From NCBI GenBank assembly GCA_039636785.1, contig CP144169.1, positions 3,472,001-3,536,000 on the forward strand: a DNA stretch of 64,000 nt, written 5' to 3'. How positions within the stretch are numbered: position 1 is the stretch's first letter; each line of letters opens with the position of its first letter. The translations under genes were made by a program, and so were the position numbers. The notes beneath the pieces are model-generated. The model saw nothing but the letters and a program-made list of their open reading frames with translations, was not told the DNA's origin and ran no database searches. Shown in pieces: positions 8,005 to 19,234 of the stretch. The DNA is from Micrococcaceae bacterium Sec5.7. GTDB taxonomy: Bacteria; Actinomycetota; Actinomycetes; Actinomycetales; Micrococcaceae.

Positions 8005-9164
8005 CCTCCGCATCCCCAGCCGCTGACAACACAGCCGGCATCACGTACGCCTCCGCCGGCGTCGACGTCGAAGCCGGTGACCGCGCCGTCGAGCTCATGA
8101 AGGGTGCCGTCAAGGCGACCCACAACTCCTCGGTGATCGGCGGCGTCGGCGGCTTCGCAGGCCTCTACGACGTCTCCAGGCTCCTCACCTACAAGCGCCC
8201 GCTGCTGGCCACGTCCACCGACGGCGTCGGAACCAAGGTGGCTATCGCCCAGGCCATGGACATCCACGACACAATTGGCTTTGACCTGGTGGGCATGGTC
8301 GTTGACGACATCGTGGTGGTGGGCGCGGAGCCGCTCTTCATGACCGATTACATCGCCTGCGGCAAGGTTGTTCCCGAGCGCATCGCTGACATTGTCCGCG
8401 GCATCGCAGCAGCCTGCTCGGTTGCCGGCACCGCACTGGTGGGTGGCGAAACGGCCGAGCACCCGGGCCTGCTGGGCGAGAATGAGTACGACGTCGCCGG
8501 TGCAGCCACCGGTGTTGTTGAAGCCGATTCCCTGCTGGGCCCGGACCGCGTCCGCGCCGGCGATGTGGTGATCGGCATGGCCTCCTCCGGCCTGCACTCC
8601 AACGGCTACTCCCTGGTCCGCCGCGTCATCAACCACGCCGGCTGGGCCCTGGACCGCCAGGTTTCCGAACTCGGCCGCACGCTGGGCGAGGAACTGCTGG
8701 AACCCACCCGCGTTTACGCCGCAGACTGCCTGGACCTGGCCCGCGCCTTCCCGGTGAACGGCTCCACTGCCACAGGAGCCAAGGCCGTGCACGGCTTCAG
8801 CCACGTCACCGGAGGCGGCCTGGCCGCCAACCTCGCACGCGTACTGCCGCAGGGCCTCGTGGCCACGGTTGACCGCGCCACGTGGGAACTGCCCGCCATC
8901 TTCAAGCTGGTCTCTGAGCTGGGCAACGTCCCGCTGGCGGACCTCGAGCGCACGCTGAACCTGGGCGTCGGCATGGTGGCAATCGTCTCCGCCGAAGCCG
9001 CTGACGCTGCCGTGGCCCGCCTGAACGAGCGCGGCTTGCCGTCCTGGGTCATGGGTACCGTTTCCGTGAACTCGGATTCGATCATCAAGACCGGCCAGGA
9101 CTACGTCCAGGGCGCCAAGGGTGTTGACGGCGGCGCTGTCCGCCTGGTGAACTCCTACGCCTAA
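8001..9164 (+). CDS. purM: Phosphoribosylformylglycinamidine cyclo-ligase (AIR synthetase)
   Basis: A 387-residue enzyme forming aminoimidazole ribotide from FGAM with ATP, the fifth step of purine synthesis. The family start motif YASAGVDVEAGDRAVELMK appears at about residues 14-32, and the ATP-binding STDGVGTKVAIA at about 73-84. HSNGYSLVR and the glycine-rich HVTGGGLAANLARVLP segments are also typical. It is translationally coupled to purF (ATGA overlap) and followed by a long palindromic hairpin. Confidence 0.98.
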   Translation: MTSASPAADNTAGITYASAGVDVEAGDRAVELMKGAVKATHNSSVIGGVGGFAGLYDVSRLLTYKRPLLATSTDGVGTKVAIAQAMDIHDTIGFDLVGMVVDDIVVVGAEPLFMTDYIACGKVVPERIADIVRGIAAACSVAGTALVGGETAEHPGLLGENEYDVAGAATGVVEADSLLGPDRVRAGDVVIGMASSGLHSNGYSLVRRVINHAGWALDRQVSELGRTLGEELLEPTRVYAADCLDLARAFPVNGSTATGAKAVHGFSHVTGGGLAANLARVLPQGLVATVDRATWELPAIFKLVSELGNVPLADLERTLNLGVGMVAIVSAEAADAAVARLNERGLPSWVMGTVSVNSDSIIKTGQDYVQGAKGVDGGAVRLVNSYA

Positions 9165-9176
9165 CCACTCATCGAC

Positions 9177-9224
9177 TGCTCCGCAACTGCCGTTTAGAGG
9201 GCTCAAAACGGCACTTGCGGAGCA
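9177..9224. repeat. Palindromic hairpin repeat, copy 1 of 3
   Basis: Two 19-bp arms (9177-9195 and 9206-9224) are complementary with a single mismatch. The core resembles the hairpins at 60432-60493 and 62722-62781: all contain a GTT..AAAACG-type centre, and the first two share TGCTCCG/CGGAGCA outer arms. It lies 12 bp after purM and may also terminate its transcript. Confidence 0.7.
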
Positions 9225-9235
9225 CTCGTTTTGGG

Positions 9236-9409
9236 TTACAGGACGGCCGAGAGCAACGTGCGCGTCCGTTTGTGCTGCGCGTGGTTGATGACCGATTCCG
9301 CGGGACCCTCTTCAACAATCCGTCCGCTGTGCATAAACACGACCCGGTCGGCAGCGTCCCGCGCGAAGCCCATTTCGTGCGTCACCACGATCATGGTCAT
9401 TCCCGTCAG
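9236..9409 (-). pseudogene. Remnant of a polar amino-acid ABC transporter ATPase (C-terminus only)
   Basis: Reading leftward, the frame ending in a stop at 9236-9238 encodes about 57 residues that match the C-terminal end of GlnQ/GluA-type ATPases: TMIVVTHEMGFARDAADRV (the H-loop histidine), VVFMHSGRIVEEGP, then a short tail. Upstream of the Leu-Thr-Gly at about 9409 the match ends and the sequence becomes unrelated, so Walker A, the signature motif and Walker B are gone. No permease or binding-protein genes remain nearby. This is a fossil of a deleted amino-acid importer. Confidence 0.8.
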
Positions 9410-9491
9410 GGTGGACGCCGGGCGGCGTCGCCTGGACTCGATGAATGCCCCACGATCAACCTAGTACGGGGCACCGACACTGACAACAGGG

Positions 9492-10430
9492 TTAGGCGCG
9501 CACCTTCCTTCCTGTGAATGCGGCCAGCCGCTCCAGGCTGCTGGCGGTCTCAGCGACCGGCTGCGCCGGGGCAAAACTGCCGCCGGCACGGACCTGATCG
9601 CTGATGGTCCTTTGTGCCAAAACCTCCACGTAATCGGTCAGTGCATCAGCCACCGTGAGCTCCCGCCCCATCGCCTTGGAAAAGTCCCAGGCGTGCACCA
9701 GGAACTCCAGGTTCAGGATGGATGCCACCTCGGTGGCCGGCAGCTCCGCGAAGCCCATGTCAGCGCTTCCGTCCACGCCGCGACGGTAGAACGCCTCCAG
9801 CACGGGCTGCGACAGATCAGCGATCCGACCCTCCGGGGACTTCGTGGCGTCGTCAATGGCTGCCGCGCCCAGGGCCTTGCCGATCCCGCTAATGGAGCCG
9901 GCCAGATGATCCAGCAGTTGGCCAGCGGTGAAGTCGGCGCAAGGCGTTGCCACGTTAAGGTCCTCGGAACCGACAGAGCGGAGTACCTGCTGAAGCACGG
10001 CCAGCGTGGCGTCCGCAGCGCTCAGCTCGGTCATCGGGTCCGGTGCGGCCGCCCAGTCGTCCGCGCCGGCATCGCCTGCGGCCGCGGCCACCAGACGGTG
10101 GAGGTAGTGGTTCCAGCCCTCGGCGTGCCCCACTGCCTGCTGCTCGCTGAGGCCCTCGTGGGTCAGTCGGACGGTGGTGCCGCCGTCGGCCGGTTCCAGG
10201 GTGATGGCCACTACCGAATCCGACGGTGCCGTGTCAGCGTTCTGCTCCCAGCCCCAGGTGAAGACAACGCGCCTGCCGGGTTCGATCTCAGTGAAAGTGC
10301 CGGTTGCATGGTTGCCCGGGTGATGGTCCAGCGGTATTCCCCACCCACAATCAGGTCAACACGGGCAGCAACCGTCTGCCAGCGGCGCAATCGCTCCGGC
10401 TGGGTGATCCGGCGAACGTCTGGTCGATGT
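9492..10430 (-). pseudogene. Frameshifted SRPBCC (AHSA1)-TIGR03086 fusion gene
   Basis: The open part, 9492-10211, encodes the end of an AHSA1/SRPBCC domain (TVRLTHEGL.EQQAVGHAEGWNHYL) fused to a DinB-like TIGR03086 domain. The frame continues upstream without stop to about 10320 (ATGTFTEIEPG, VVFTWGWEQN), then the match jumps frame at the CCCGGG run 10315-10320, consistent with loss of one C. A second shift lies near 10400-10420, where VAARVDLIVGGEYRWTIT is in yet another frame. The protein is expected to be a small-molecule-binding or heat-shock-ATPase-activator-like protein; role unknown. It sits directly after an ArsR gene, the usual ArsR-SRPBCC pairing. Sequencing error is possible because one shift is in a short C/G run. 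Confidence 0.7.
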
Positions 10431-10721
10431 CCAGCGGGACAAGGACGGTCTGAGCTGCTCCAGTTCGTGCGTCCAGAATTGGTCAAAGAGCCGCCGGAGT
10501 TCGTTCATGCCGGCCGGGTCAGGCCGGTACAACCTGTTCCGGCCGTCCTTTCGGGCGATCACCAGACCGGCTTGTTCCAGCAGCAGCAGATGCTGGGAGA
10601 TGGCCGATCTGCTGACCGTGAACTCCGCAGCAAGCGCCGTCATTGTGCGCTCACCGCCGGCCAGCGGCTGCAGCAGGCGTCGGCGGTTGGGTTCCGCGGC
10701 AATTTCCAGGGGGTCGAGCAT
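10356..10721 (-). CDS. ArsR-family winged-helix regulator
   Basis: About 121 residues. The core LAAEFTVSRSAISQHLLLLEQAGLVIARKDGR is a helix-turn-helix plus wing typical of ArsR/SmtB repressors of the metal-independent SRPBCC-linked subgroup. The start at 10721 (MLDPLEIAAEPNRRRLLQPL) is preferred, because a GTG 21 bp earlier lies within the palindromic operator at 10730-10747. The C-terminal 25 residues are unlike the family and probably come from frameshifted downstream sequence. It likely represses itself and the following SRPBCC gene, now broken. Confidence 0.8.
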   Translation of the reverse strand: MLDPLEIAAEPNRRRLLQPLAGGERTMTALAAEFTVSRSAISQHLLLLEQAGLVIARKDGRNRLYRPDPAGMNELRRLFDQFWTHELEQLRPSLSRWTSTRRSPDHPAGAIAPLADGCCPC

Positions 10722-10729
10722 GTTTAATT

Positions 10730-10747
10730 CGTTAGTGACCACTAACG
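10730..10747. promoter_or_regulatory. Candidate ArsR operator (8-bp arms)
   Basis: A perfect inverted repeat, CGTTAGTG AC CACTAACG, lies 9 bp upstream of the preferred start of the ArsR gene that is read leftward from 10721. Size and position fit an autoregulatory ArsR binding site. Confidence 0.6.
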
Positions 10748-10806
10748 TATTAAGTCAAGACATCAGCCCCTGCCTCCAGGCGGGCACCGGGCCGGAGAAC
10801 ACAAAA

Positions 10807-10845
10807 GCCCGCCGCCTGCACCGGAAACCGGTACAGGCGGCGGGC
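10807..10845 (-). terminator. Terminator for the DUF3073 gene
   Basis: Perfect 12-bp arms GCCCGCCGCCTG (10807-10818) and CAGGCGGCGGGC (10834-10845) enclose a second small stem, ACCGG AAA CCGGT. Read leftward it is followed by CTTTTGTG, so it is an intrinsic terminator for the gene ending at 10970. Confidence 0.8.
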
Positions 10846-10969
10846 CTGATAACTGTGGTCAGCACTATACTGAGCAAAGTGCCCGGGTGCTGGAAAACTG
10901 CGCCGTTCAGGACAACCTACGACGGCGGCACGCAGCCAAGGGCCTTACGGCAACATCAGCCTGCGACAA

Positions 10970-11203
10970 CTAACCGATACGACGGGTGTCCACTTCGCCG
11001 TCGTCTTCTTGCAAATCGTCCGCGTACTTATCCACATACGCCGAATAGTCCGGTTCAACCGGATCGTTCGCGAAGTGGCTCGTGGCACGACCTTCAGGAC
11101 CCTTGAGCTCGCGCTGAAGTGCCGAATAGTCAGTGTTCGGGGAGTAGTACTTGATATCCCGAGCCTGCTTGGTAGCTTTTGCCTTTTGACGGCCGCGCCC
11201 CAT
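10970..11203 (-). CDS. DUF3073 family protein
   Basis: A 77-residue highly charged protein of the actinobacterial DUF3073 family. It begins MGRGRQKAKATKQARDIKYY, the conserved basic N-terminal block, followed by the TDYSALQREL segment and an acidic tail (DDLQEDDGEVDTRR). The start at 11203 is chosen over an in-frame start at 11245 because a G-rich ribosome site (AAAGGGGGT) precedes it and the family begins at this methionine. Function is not known. Monocistronic with its own terminator. Confidence 0.9.
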   Translation of the reverse strand: MGRGRQKAKATKQARDIKYYSPNTDYSALQRELKGPEGRATSHFANDPVEPDYSAYVDKYADDLQEDDGEVDTRRIG

Positions 11204-11494
11204 GGCGTGACCCCCTTTTGTACTCGGACCGGAGGTGGTCACCATTGGCGATTGGTGAGGCCCCGGAATGTTTGGTCAATTTGTCGTACACCTAGATTAC
11301 ATGCTTTCGGCGGCAACTGCTCGCCAGCCGGGGCCGCCACGGCCAATGTCGCCGCTATTCGGCCACACAACTGCGGGCCCGCGCGCCGTTTTTGTTCGGT
11401 AGAGTCACATGCACGACAGTAAATCGCGCTGCCAGGGCCACCATACGGCGGCCGGCGGCTCTACCCTGAGAGAACGCGGGGAGGATGTTTCCCA

Positions 11495-12184
11495 GTGAAC
11501 GATCAAGACCCGGCGCAGGACCCGAAGCCCGACGATATCCCCCGGGCGGTTCCGCCCCGCCCTCCGGCGCCGCCCGCGTCGCAGCAGCCCGCGGCGCCTC
11601 CAATGAAGACCAGGCATGCAAGGCCGGATACCACGCCGGACACCGCCAGACTGGGCCTGTTCAAGGCCGCCTTTGTGCTGGTCCTGCTCATTGTGGGTGG
11701 GCTCCTTATCTGGTTGGTGGCGTCGCTTCTGGCCAATGCAAACCAGCAGCCCGGGAACGGCGGGGCGACTGACAGCGGGACCCCCGGCGTTGTTGAGACC
11801 ACGGTGTCCGCCCCGGCGAGCGCCTTGCCGCTGCCCCGGGGAGGCGTCAGCGCCTTGGACTTCCATCTGGGCGACTGCTTCAAGGACTTTGATCCGGAGG
11901 CCCTCGGCTCCACGGTGGTGGCGTGCAATACCGGACACTCGGCCCAGCTGGTGGCTCTTTTCCGCTACCCCGCCGAGGATTCCTACCCGGGAAGCGGCGC
12001 CTTGAAGGCGAAAGCCCTGGAAGCCTGCCAGGCGGCCAAGCTCACCACAGCATCCAGCAAATACAAGCTGATCTTCCAACGGGCGTATCCCAGCACCACC
12101 AGCTGGGAGAAGGGCGACCGGCGCGTGGACTGCTACATCACGGCGGAAACCGGCAACGTGATCATGTCCAGCGTGCTCCCCTGA
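11495..12184 (+). CDS. Septum_form-domain membrane protein
   Basis: A 229-residue protein with a proline-rich cytoplasmic N-terminus (1-50), one membrane segment at about 55-80, a short linker and an extracytoplasmic domain (about 108-229) that matches the Septum_form family: LGDCFKDFDP, then VVACNTGHSAQLVALF, and a closing DCYI cysteine. Conserved cysteines suggest disulfides outside the cell. The start is GTG at 11495, after GGGAGGATG. Members are linked with cell division or envelope functions in Actinobacteria, but the exact role is not established. It converges on clpB. Confidence 0.82.
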   Translation: MNDQDPAQDPKPDDIPRAVPPRPPAPPASQQPAAPPMKTRHARPDTTPDTARLGLFKAAFVLVLLIVGGLLIWLVASLLANANQQPGNGGATDSGTPGVVETTVSAPASALPLPRGGVSALDFHLGDCFKDFDPEALGSTVVACNTGHSAQLVALFRYPAEDSYPGSGALKAKALEACQAAKLTTASSKYKLIFQRAYPSTTSWEKGDRRVDCYITAETGNVIMSSVLP

Positions 12185-12209
12185 CGAAAGTCTCAGGGGG
12201 AGCACGCTG
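12169..12209. terminator. Bidirectional terminator between the Septum_form gene and clpB
   Basis: A 16-bp arm ending in the stop codon (CAGCGTGCTCCCCTGA, 12169-12184) pairs with TCAGGGGGAGCACGCTG (12193-12209), with one bulged G. It sits between two convergent stops and can terminate both. Confidence 0.8.
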
Positions 12210-12219
12210 CCAACAGGAA

Positions 12220-14889
<2,670 letters not shown>

Positions 14890-14921
14890 AGAGAGCTCCT
14901 TTCGGGATGTTTTGCTTATAA

Positions 14922-14942
14922 GTTGAGTCTACTACGCTCAAC
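14922..14942. promoter_or_regulatory. HAIR element (HspR operator) before clpB
   Basis: An inverted repeat GTTGAGT N7 GCTCAAC 33 bp upstream of the clpB start, close to the HspR HAIR consensus CTTGAGT-N7-ACTCAAG. Read leftward, a TATAAG -10-like box follows it, so bound HspR would cover the promoter. Confidence 0.85.
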
Positions 14943-15029
14943 TTTGCGCGATTTCCCTCAAGGGTCCATGTTTGCCCACAGCGAAACACCTGTCCACAGG
15001 CGTCCAGACTGGCACCTTCCGGACATGAG

Positions 15030-15076
15030 GCAACCCGGCGGGCGCCTCCCCCACAAGGAGCCGCCCGCCAGGTTGC
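15030..15076 (-). terminator. Terminator of the secreted protease gene
   Basis: Long inverted repeat with arms at 15030-15044 and 15062-15076 (GCAACC.GGCGGGCG against CGCCCGCC.GGTTGC), about 70 bp beyond the protease stop at 15148 when read leftward. Confidence 0.65.
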
Positions 15077-15147
15077 GGGCTTGGCTGGTCAACTCCGGAA
15101 ATGTTCCCGGATGGCGGGCCGCGTCTGGAGACGGATGGTCGGTCGGA

Positions 15148-15903
15148 TCAGGAGCCGGACACTCCGGAGACGCTGGTGATCCACGAAAGGTTCCGGGCCA
15201 CCGAGGCGTGGTCGTTGTAGTACCTGGTGTAGTCGGACGGGTTCTGCGGGGGCAGGATGCTGGAGGTCGAGAGCACACCAACCAGCTTGCCGCCCACAAT
15301 CAGCGGCCCGCCGGAATCTCCGCCCAGGGTGTGACCGGTCTGCGACTGGGTGCGGACCGACGGTCCGCCGTATGTGTCCGTGCCCTGGCTGGAAACCATG
15401 ACATTGGCGGTCTTCAGGTAGTACGACATGGTGCCGGCACCCTCGGTCTGGTCGCCCCAGCCGAACACCTTGGCGGCGGAACCCGTGGCCGGGATGGAGC
15501 TGCCGAGGCCAACATAGGAGCCGTAATAGGGGGTGGAGAGCTTCAGCAGCAGGACGTCGCCGGCTGTGGACGCGTAGCGGGCGGCGACGGTCTTCACCGT
15601 TCCGCCGGACTCAAGGTAGGTGGTGCCCAGGCGAACGGATTTGAGTGAAGTGGAATTACAATGCCTGGCCGTGATGATCCAGCTGGCCGAAATCTGACTG
15701 CCCGTGCAGCCGACGCTGTTGCCCGTGGTGTCAAAGGAAATCTGGGCAGCGTACGGAGCCGCGGAGATGGTGGTGGTGGTGCCGCCGGCGATGTCCGTGC
15801 TGGCCGACCCGCCGCCCGGTGCAGGGGCTGCGGTTGCGGCGGACAGGGGGACCAGCAGCGCCGCTGTGGCGGCGGCCGTGGCCAGGAATTTAGCGATCTT
15901 CAA
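15148..15903 (-). CDS. Secreted trypsin-like serine protease
   Basis: A 251-residue exported protease of the chymotrypsin fold (S1). The best start is TTG at 15903, preceded by AAGGAG at 9 bp, giving a signal peptide (KIAKFLATAAATAALLV, AATA-APA cleavage). The frame is open 53 codons further but that part looks unlike coding sequence. The triad is visible: His in ITARHC, Asp in AGDVLLLKL, Ser in LGGDSGGPLIV. Two cysteine pairs (CTGSQ...RHC) fit the usual disulfide. Specificity is uncertain. It probably serves extracellular protein breakdown. Confidence 0.9.
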   Translation of the reverse strand: MKIAKFLATAAATAALLVPLSAATAAPAPGGGSASTDIAGGTTTTISAAPYAAQISFDTTGNSVGCTGSQISASWIITARHCNSTSLKSVRLGTTYLESGGTVKTVAARYASTAGDVLLLKLSTPYYGSYVGLGSSIPATGSAAKVFGWGDQTEGAGTMSYYLKTANVMVSSQGTDTYGGPSVRTQSQTGHTLGGDSGGPLIVGGKLVGVLSTSSILPPQNPSDYTRYYNDHASVARNLSWITSVSGVSGS

Positions 15904-16185
15904 AGCGGTTGGCTCCTTCGCGAGGAGACCCGTCACCGGCAGGGATCCGTTGTGCGGGCCGGCCTGGGTCAGTTCCAGTGGATGGACCGCGGCACTTGAG
16001 GGTGCGGGCGATCCAAGTGAGACACTACTGGCACTTGTGAAGTCTGTCACGTTAAATGACAATATCTGTCATAGAAGGAGGTGGCGGGCGCCCTTGGAAA
16101 TGCGTACCGACTGGGCCCGGCCGATGTAACTCCGCAGCGCCACTCCGGCAGCCGCCGCGCCCTCAGCTTTGGCCGGGTTGCTTTC

Positions 16186-17303
16186 TTACGCCGGGTAGAT
16201 GGAGACGGCCCCAGCCTTGATCACGAAGTAAACGGTCATTCCCGGCGCCAGACCGAGGTCAGCAGAGGCTGCCGGCGTAATGTCCGCCGCCAGTCCCCCG
16301 GCTTCGCCTACGCGGACCCGGATCTGATCGCCGTGCGGCTCAAGATCGGTGATGGTCACGGGGAAGGAATTGCGGGGGCTTCCATGGGCTTCCGTCAGAA
16401 AGACAGAGACGGCCGACGGCGGGAACACCGCTGCGCCCGGCTGTCCCGGCATGAGCGGGTCGGGTGTATGGGTGCCTGGTTCGGATCCGTCATCGTGGTG
16501 GCCGGCAAAGTCCTGACCCGATGAGGTCCGGATGCCATTCCCGGTGACGGTGCCCGTCACGAGATTGAGCCCGGCAAGACCGGCAGCAAACCTGCTCCGC
16601 GGCCGGCGGAGGATTTCGCGGGTGGCGCCTTCCTCCGTGATCCGGCCGTCCTCCAGAATAATCACCCGGTCCGCCAGCATCAGCGCATCCAGGAAATCGT
16701 GGGTGATGATGATTGCCCGCCGGTCTGCCAGCACGCGTTTGAGCAACCGACGCAGCAACGGGGCCGCGTGGATATCCAGGGCAGCCATGGGCTCGTCGAG
16801 CAGCAACAACTCCGGGTTCGCCGCAAGCGCCCGGGCCACGGCCACGCGCTGCGCCTGCCCGCCGGACAGCTCGGCGGGGCGTCTTGATGCCAGTTCTTCC
16901 GCGTCAACCGCGGCGAGCCAATGCCTTGCGGTTTCCCGCGCAGTTGCCTTGGAGGCGCCCGCGCTTCTGGGCCCGAACGCTACGTTTTCCAGTGCGCTCA
17001 GGTGCGGAAACAGCAACGCCTCCTGGGCCAGGAGCGCCGTACCGCGGTGGTGCGGGGCGGTCCAGGTTCTGTGTCCTTCAGCTGAGTCGAAAAGCACTTT
17101 GCCGTCTACTTCGGCCCGGCCTGAATCCGGGTGGAGCAGGCCCGCAATCACTGCCAGCAGCGTGGATTTTCCGGCGCCGTTGGGCCCATGACCGCCACCG
17201 TCTCCGACGGCCCCAAACTCAGTGCGACGTCGAAGCGGCGGGCATGGACGGCTGCCTGCAGCTGAAACGCCGCTCGATCCCCCGCCGCTGGTTCCCCGGT
17301 CAC
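16186..17303 (-). pseudogene. modC: Molybdate ABC transporter ATPase, frameshifted
   Basis: Starts with GTG at 17303, overlapping the modB stop (GTGA). The first 40 residues (FDVALSLGPSETVAVMGP) run in one frame, then Walker A NGAGKSTLL and the rest in the next frame. The break is at the GGGCCC at 17182-17187 and fits loss of one C. Beyond it the protein is complete: ELSGGQAQRVAVARAL signature, LLLLDEP Walker B, an H-loop ITHD, and a C-terminal TOBE domain for molybdate. With the shift, translation would end before the ATPase can form. The adjoining genes are also damaged, which argues against a single sequencing error. Confidence 0.8.
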
Positions 17304-18171
17304 CCGGCGTTCCCGCCCGTGGCGGGTGCCGCCGTCGTAATTCCCTGCGTTGGAGAGGAGCGCGGACCGCGGTAGGCGAGCGCCACAACAGTGACCGCCA
17401 CGGCCACCAGGACGAGTGAAAGCGCGACGGCGGCATCGGCGTCTGATTCCCGCTGGAGGTAGATTTCCAGCCGCAGAGTCCGGGTCACGCCCTGCAGGCT
17501 GCCGGCGAACGTGAGGGTGGCGCCGAACTCCCCGAGGCTGCGCGCGAAGGAAGGACTGCCCCGGACGCAAGACCTGGCAGGACCAGCGGCACGGTGACGC
17601 GGCGCAGCACGGTGGTGGGGCTCGCGCCGAGTGTTGCCGCCACGGCCTCGTACCTGCCGCCGGCCGTCCGCAGCGCACCCTCAAGGCTGACCACCAGGAA
17701 CGGCAGCGCCACGAAGGTCGGCGCCAATACCACGGCGGTGGTGGAAAAGGCGATCTGAATGCCCAGGACTTCGAGGTTCCGGCCCAGGAGACCCTGGCGG
17801 CCGAAAGTGTAGAGCAGCGCGATGCCGCCCACCACCGGCGGGAGCACCAGCGGCAGGAGCACAAAGGAGCGGAGCAGCCGTTGGCCGGGGAAGCTGCCGC
17901 GGGCAAGGACCATCGCGAGCGGCACACCCAGCACCAGGCACAGGGTGGTGCTGGCTCCGGAGGTGCGGAGGCTGAGCCCCTGCGCGGTGAGCGATGATTC
18001 GGATATGACCAGCGGGATGAACTGTGGCCAGTTGACCTTGGCCACCATGGCCACGAGCGGGAGGATGACCAGCAGGCCGCCGAGCACGGCAACGGCGTAG
18101 ATCCAGGACGGGATGCCGGTATAGGCATTGGGTTTGCGGCTCCCTTTCCGGATCCTCATTGGCGCGCCCAT
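17300..18171 (-). pseudogene. modB: Molybdate ABC transporter permease, frameshifted
   Basis: Starts [10 protein letters not shown] at 18171 (or 18159), 7 bp after the modA stop. Five or more membrane segments are visible. The binding-protein-dependent permease motif with [11 protein letters not shown] is intact in the first frame. Just after GLASGAVL the frame breaks near 17547-17554 (GGAAGGA) and the expected continuation, [16 protein letters not shown] then [10 protein letters not shown], is in another frame up to the stop at 17300. The product would lose its last two membrane segments. Confidence 0.78.
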
Positions 18172-18178
18172 GCGCTGG

Positions 18179-18592
18179 CTACGGCGTTCCGAATTCGGCG
18201 TCGCCCAGGACGGCAATGGTGAGCACGTTGGTGGCGAAGTCCCGGGCTTGTCCGTCAACAAGTCCGGCGTCCGCGAGTCTGGCCATGTTCCTGGTGTCCG
18301 CCGAGGCAAACACATCGGCCGGTGCTCCCTGGGCGATCTGGGTGGCGAGATCCGAGGAACCCGCGAAGCTGAGGGTGACTTTGGTCCCCGGGTTGTTGGC
18401 CTCAAACTGACTGGCCAGCTTCGTGAAGGTGGCTTTGAGCGACGCCGCGGCGAAGACGGTGACGGTGCGTCCGGAAGCGGAAGCCCCGCCGTCGCCCGTT
18501 CCATTCGGTGCCCCGCCCGAAGCGCATGCGGTCAGCGCGGCGGCCATGAGCCCGGCAGCTATGGCGGCGGCAGTCTTGGCGGGGATTCTCAT
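18179..18592 (-). pseudogene. modA: Molybdate-binding lipoprotein with large internal deletion
   Basis: Starts at 18592, overlapping the upstream regulator stop (ATGA). It has a signal peptide with lipobox LTAC, then ModA-like sequence ([55 protein letters not shown]). Normal ModA has about 250 residues; here only 137 remain. The match jumps from residue about 129, where lobe 1 hands over to lobe 2, straight to a C-terminal-like LGDAEFGTP end. This looks like an in-frame deletion of about 110 residues, removing most of the second lobe, so molybdate could not be bound. Confidence 0.8.
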
Positions 18593-18999
18593 ATGATTCC
18601 CTTTCCGTGCGGAGTTTCGATAATGACCGTGGTGGCTTTGACCACGGCCGTGGCCACGGATCCCAGTTCCAGGCCGAGTTCGCGGACGGCCTCGCTGCTC
18701 ATCAGCGAGACCACCCGGAACGGGCCGCACTGCAGTTCAACCTGCGCCATGACCTTGTCCGACGTGATGCCGGTGACCAGGCCCACGAACCGGTTGCGGG
18801 CCGAGCTGCCGATATCTGTGGGATCGTCCGGAAGCTGCGCCAGTTTCTTGGCGAGGCGGGCGAGCTCCAGTCCGTCTACGGCCAGCCGCCCGGCGGTATC
18901 CTTCACCGGAGTCAGGCTGCCATTCTCAGTCCAGCGGCGCACTGTGTCGTCGCTGACGCCTAGGAAACGGGCAGCTTCGGATACGCGTATGGTTGGCAT
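18589..18999 (-). CDS. Molybdenum-responsive regulator: MerR-like HTH plus TOBE/Mop domain
   Basis: About 136 residues. The N-terminus (IRVSEAARFLGVSDDTVRRWTENGSL) is an excisionase/MerR-type helix-turn-helix. After a linker comes a Mop/TOBE domain (ARNRFVGLVTGITSDKVMAQVELQCG) that binds molybdate or tungstate. It is the first gene of the modABC unit and overlaps modA by 4 bp. Start 18999 (MPTIRVSEA) fits the family; an earlier in-frame ATG at 19029 exists. This gene appears intact although the three transport genes behind it are broken, so it may still regulate molybdenum genes elsewhere. Confidence 0.87.
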   Translation of the reverse strand: MPTIRVSEAARFLGVSDDTVRRWTENGSLTPVKDTAGRLAVDGLELARLAKKLAQLPDDPTDIGSSARNRFVGLVTGITSDKVMAQVELQCGPFRVVSLMSSEAVRELGLELGSVATAVVKATTVIIETPHGKGII

Positions 19000-19234
19000 A
19001 GTCCCAGCATACTTCCTCATTTGCGGCACTGCGGCACCGTAGTAAACGCAATTGCGTGTTTGGGGGTGATTTACTCACAAGGGCCCCGCATCGTGACCGC
19101 CGCCGGTGCTGAAGTACGGCGGAAGGCGCTCTGGTCTTATCCTGACCGCCGGGATTACTCTGAAGCCTAGCAATTGGCACGCTGCGCTGAGGCCTGGTCC
19201 GCTGTATCAGGTTCCGTTCTTGATGTGAGGGATC

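Noticed and set aside
7710..9206. A 498-codon open frame on the minus strand
   Set aside because: Antisense shadow of purF and purM, both certain genes.
15904..16062. N-terminal 53-residue extension of the secreted protease
   Set aside because: The TTG at 15903 has a good ribosome site and gives a proper signal peptide; the upstream part would place the signal peptide internally.
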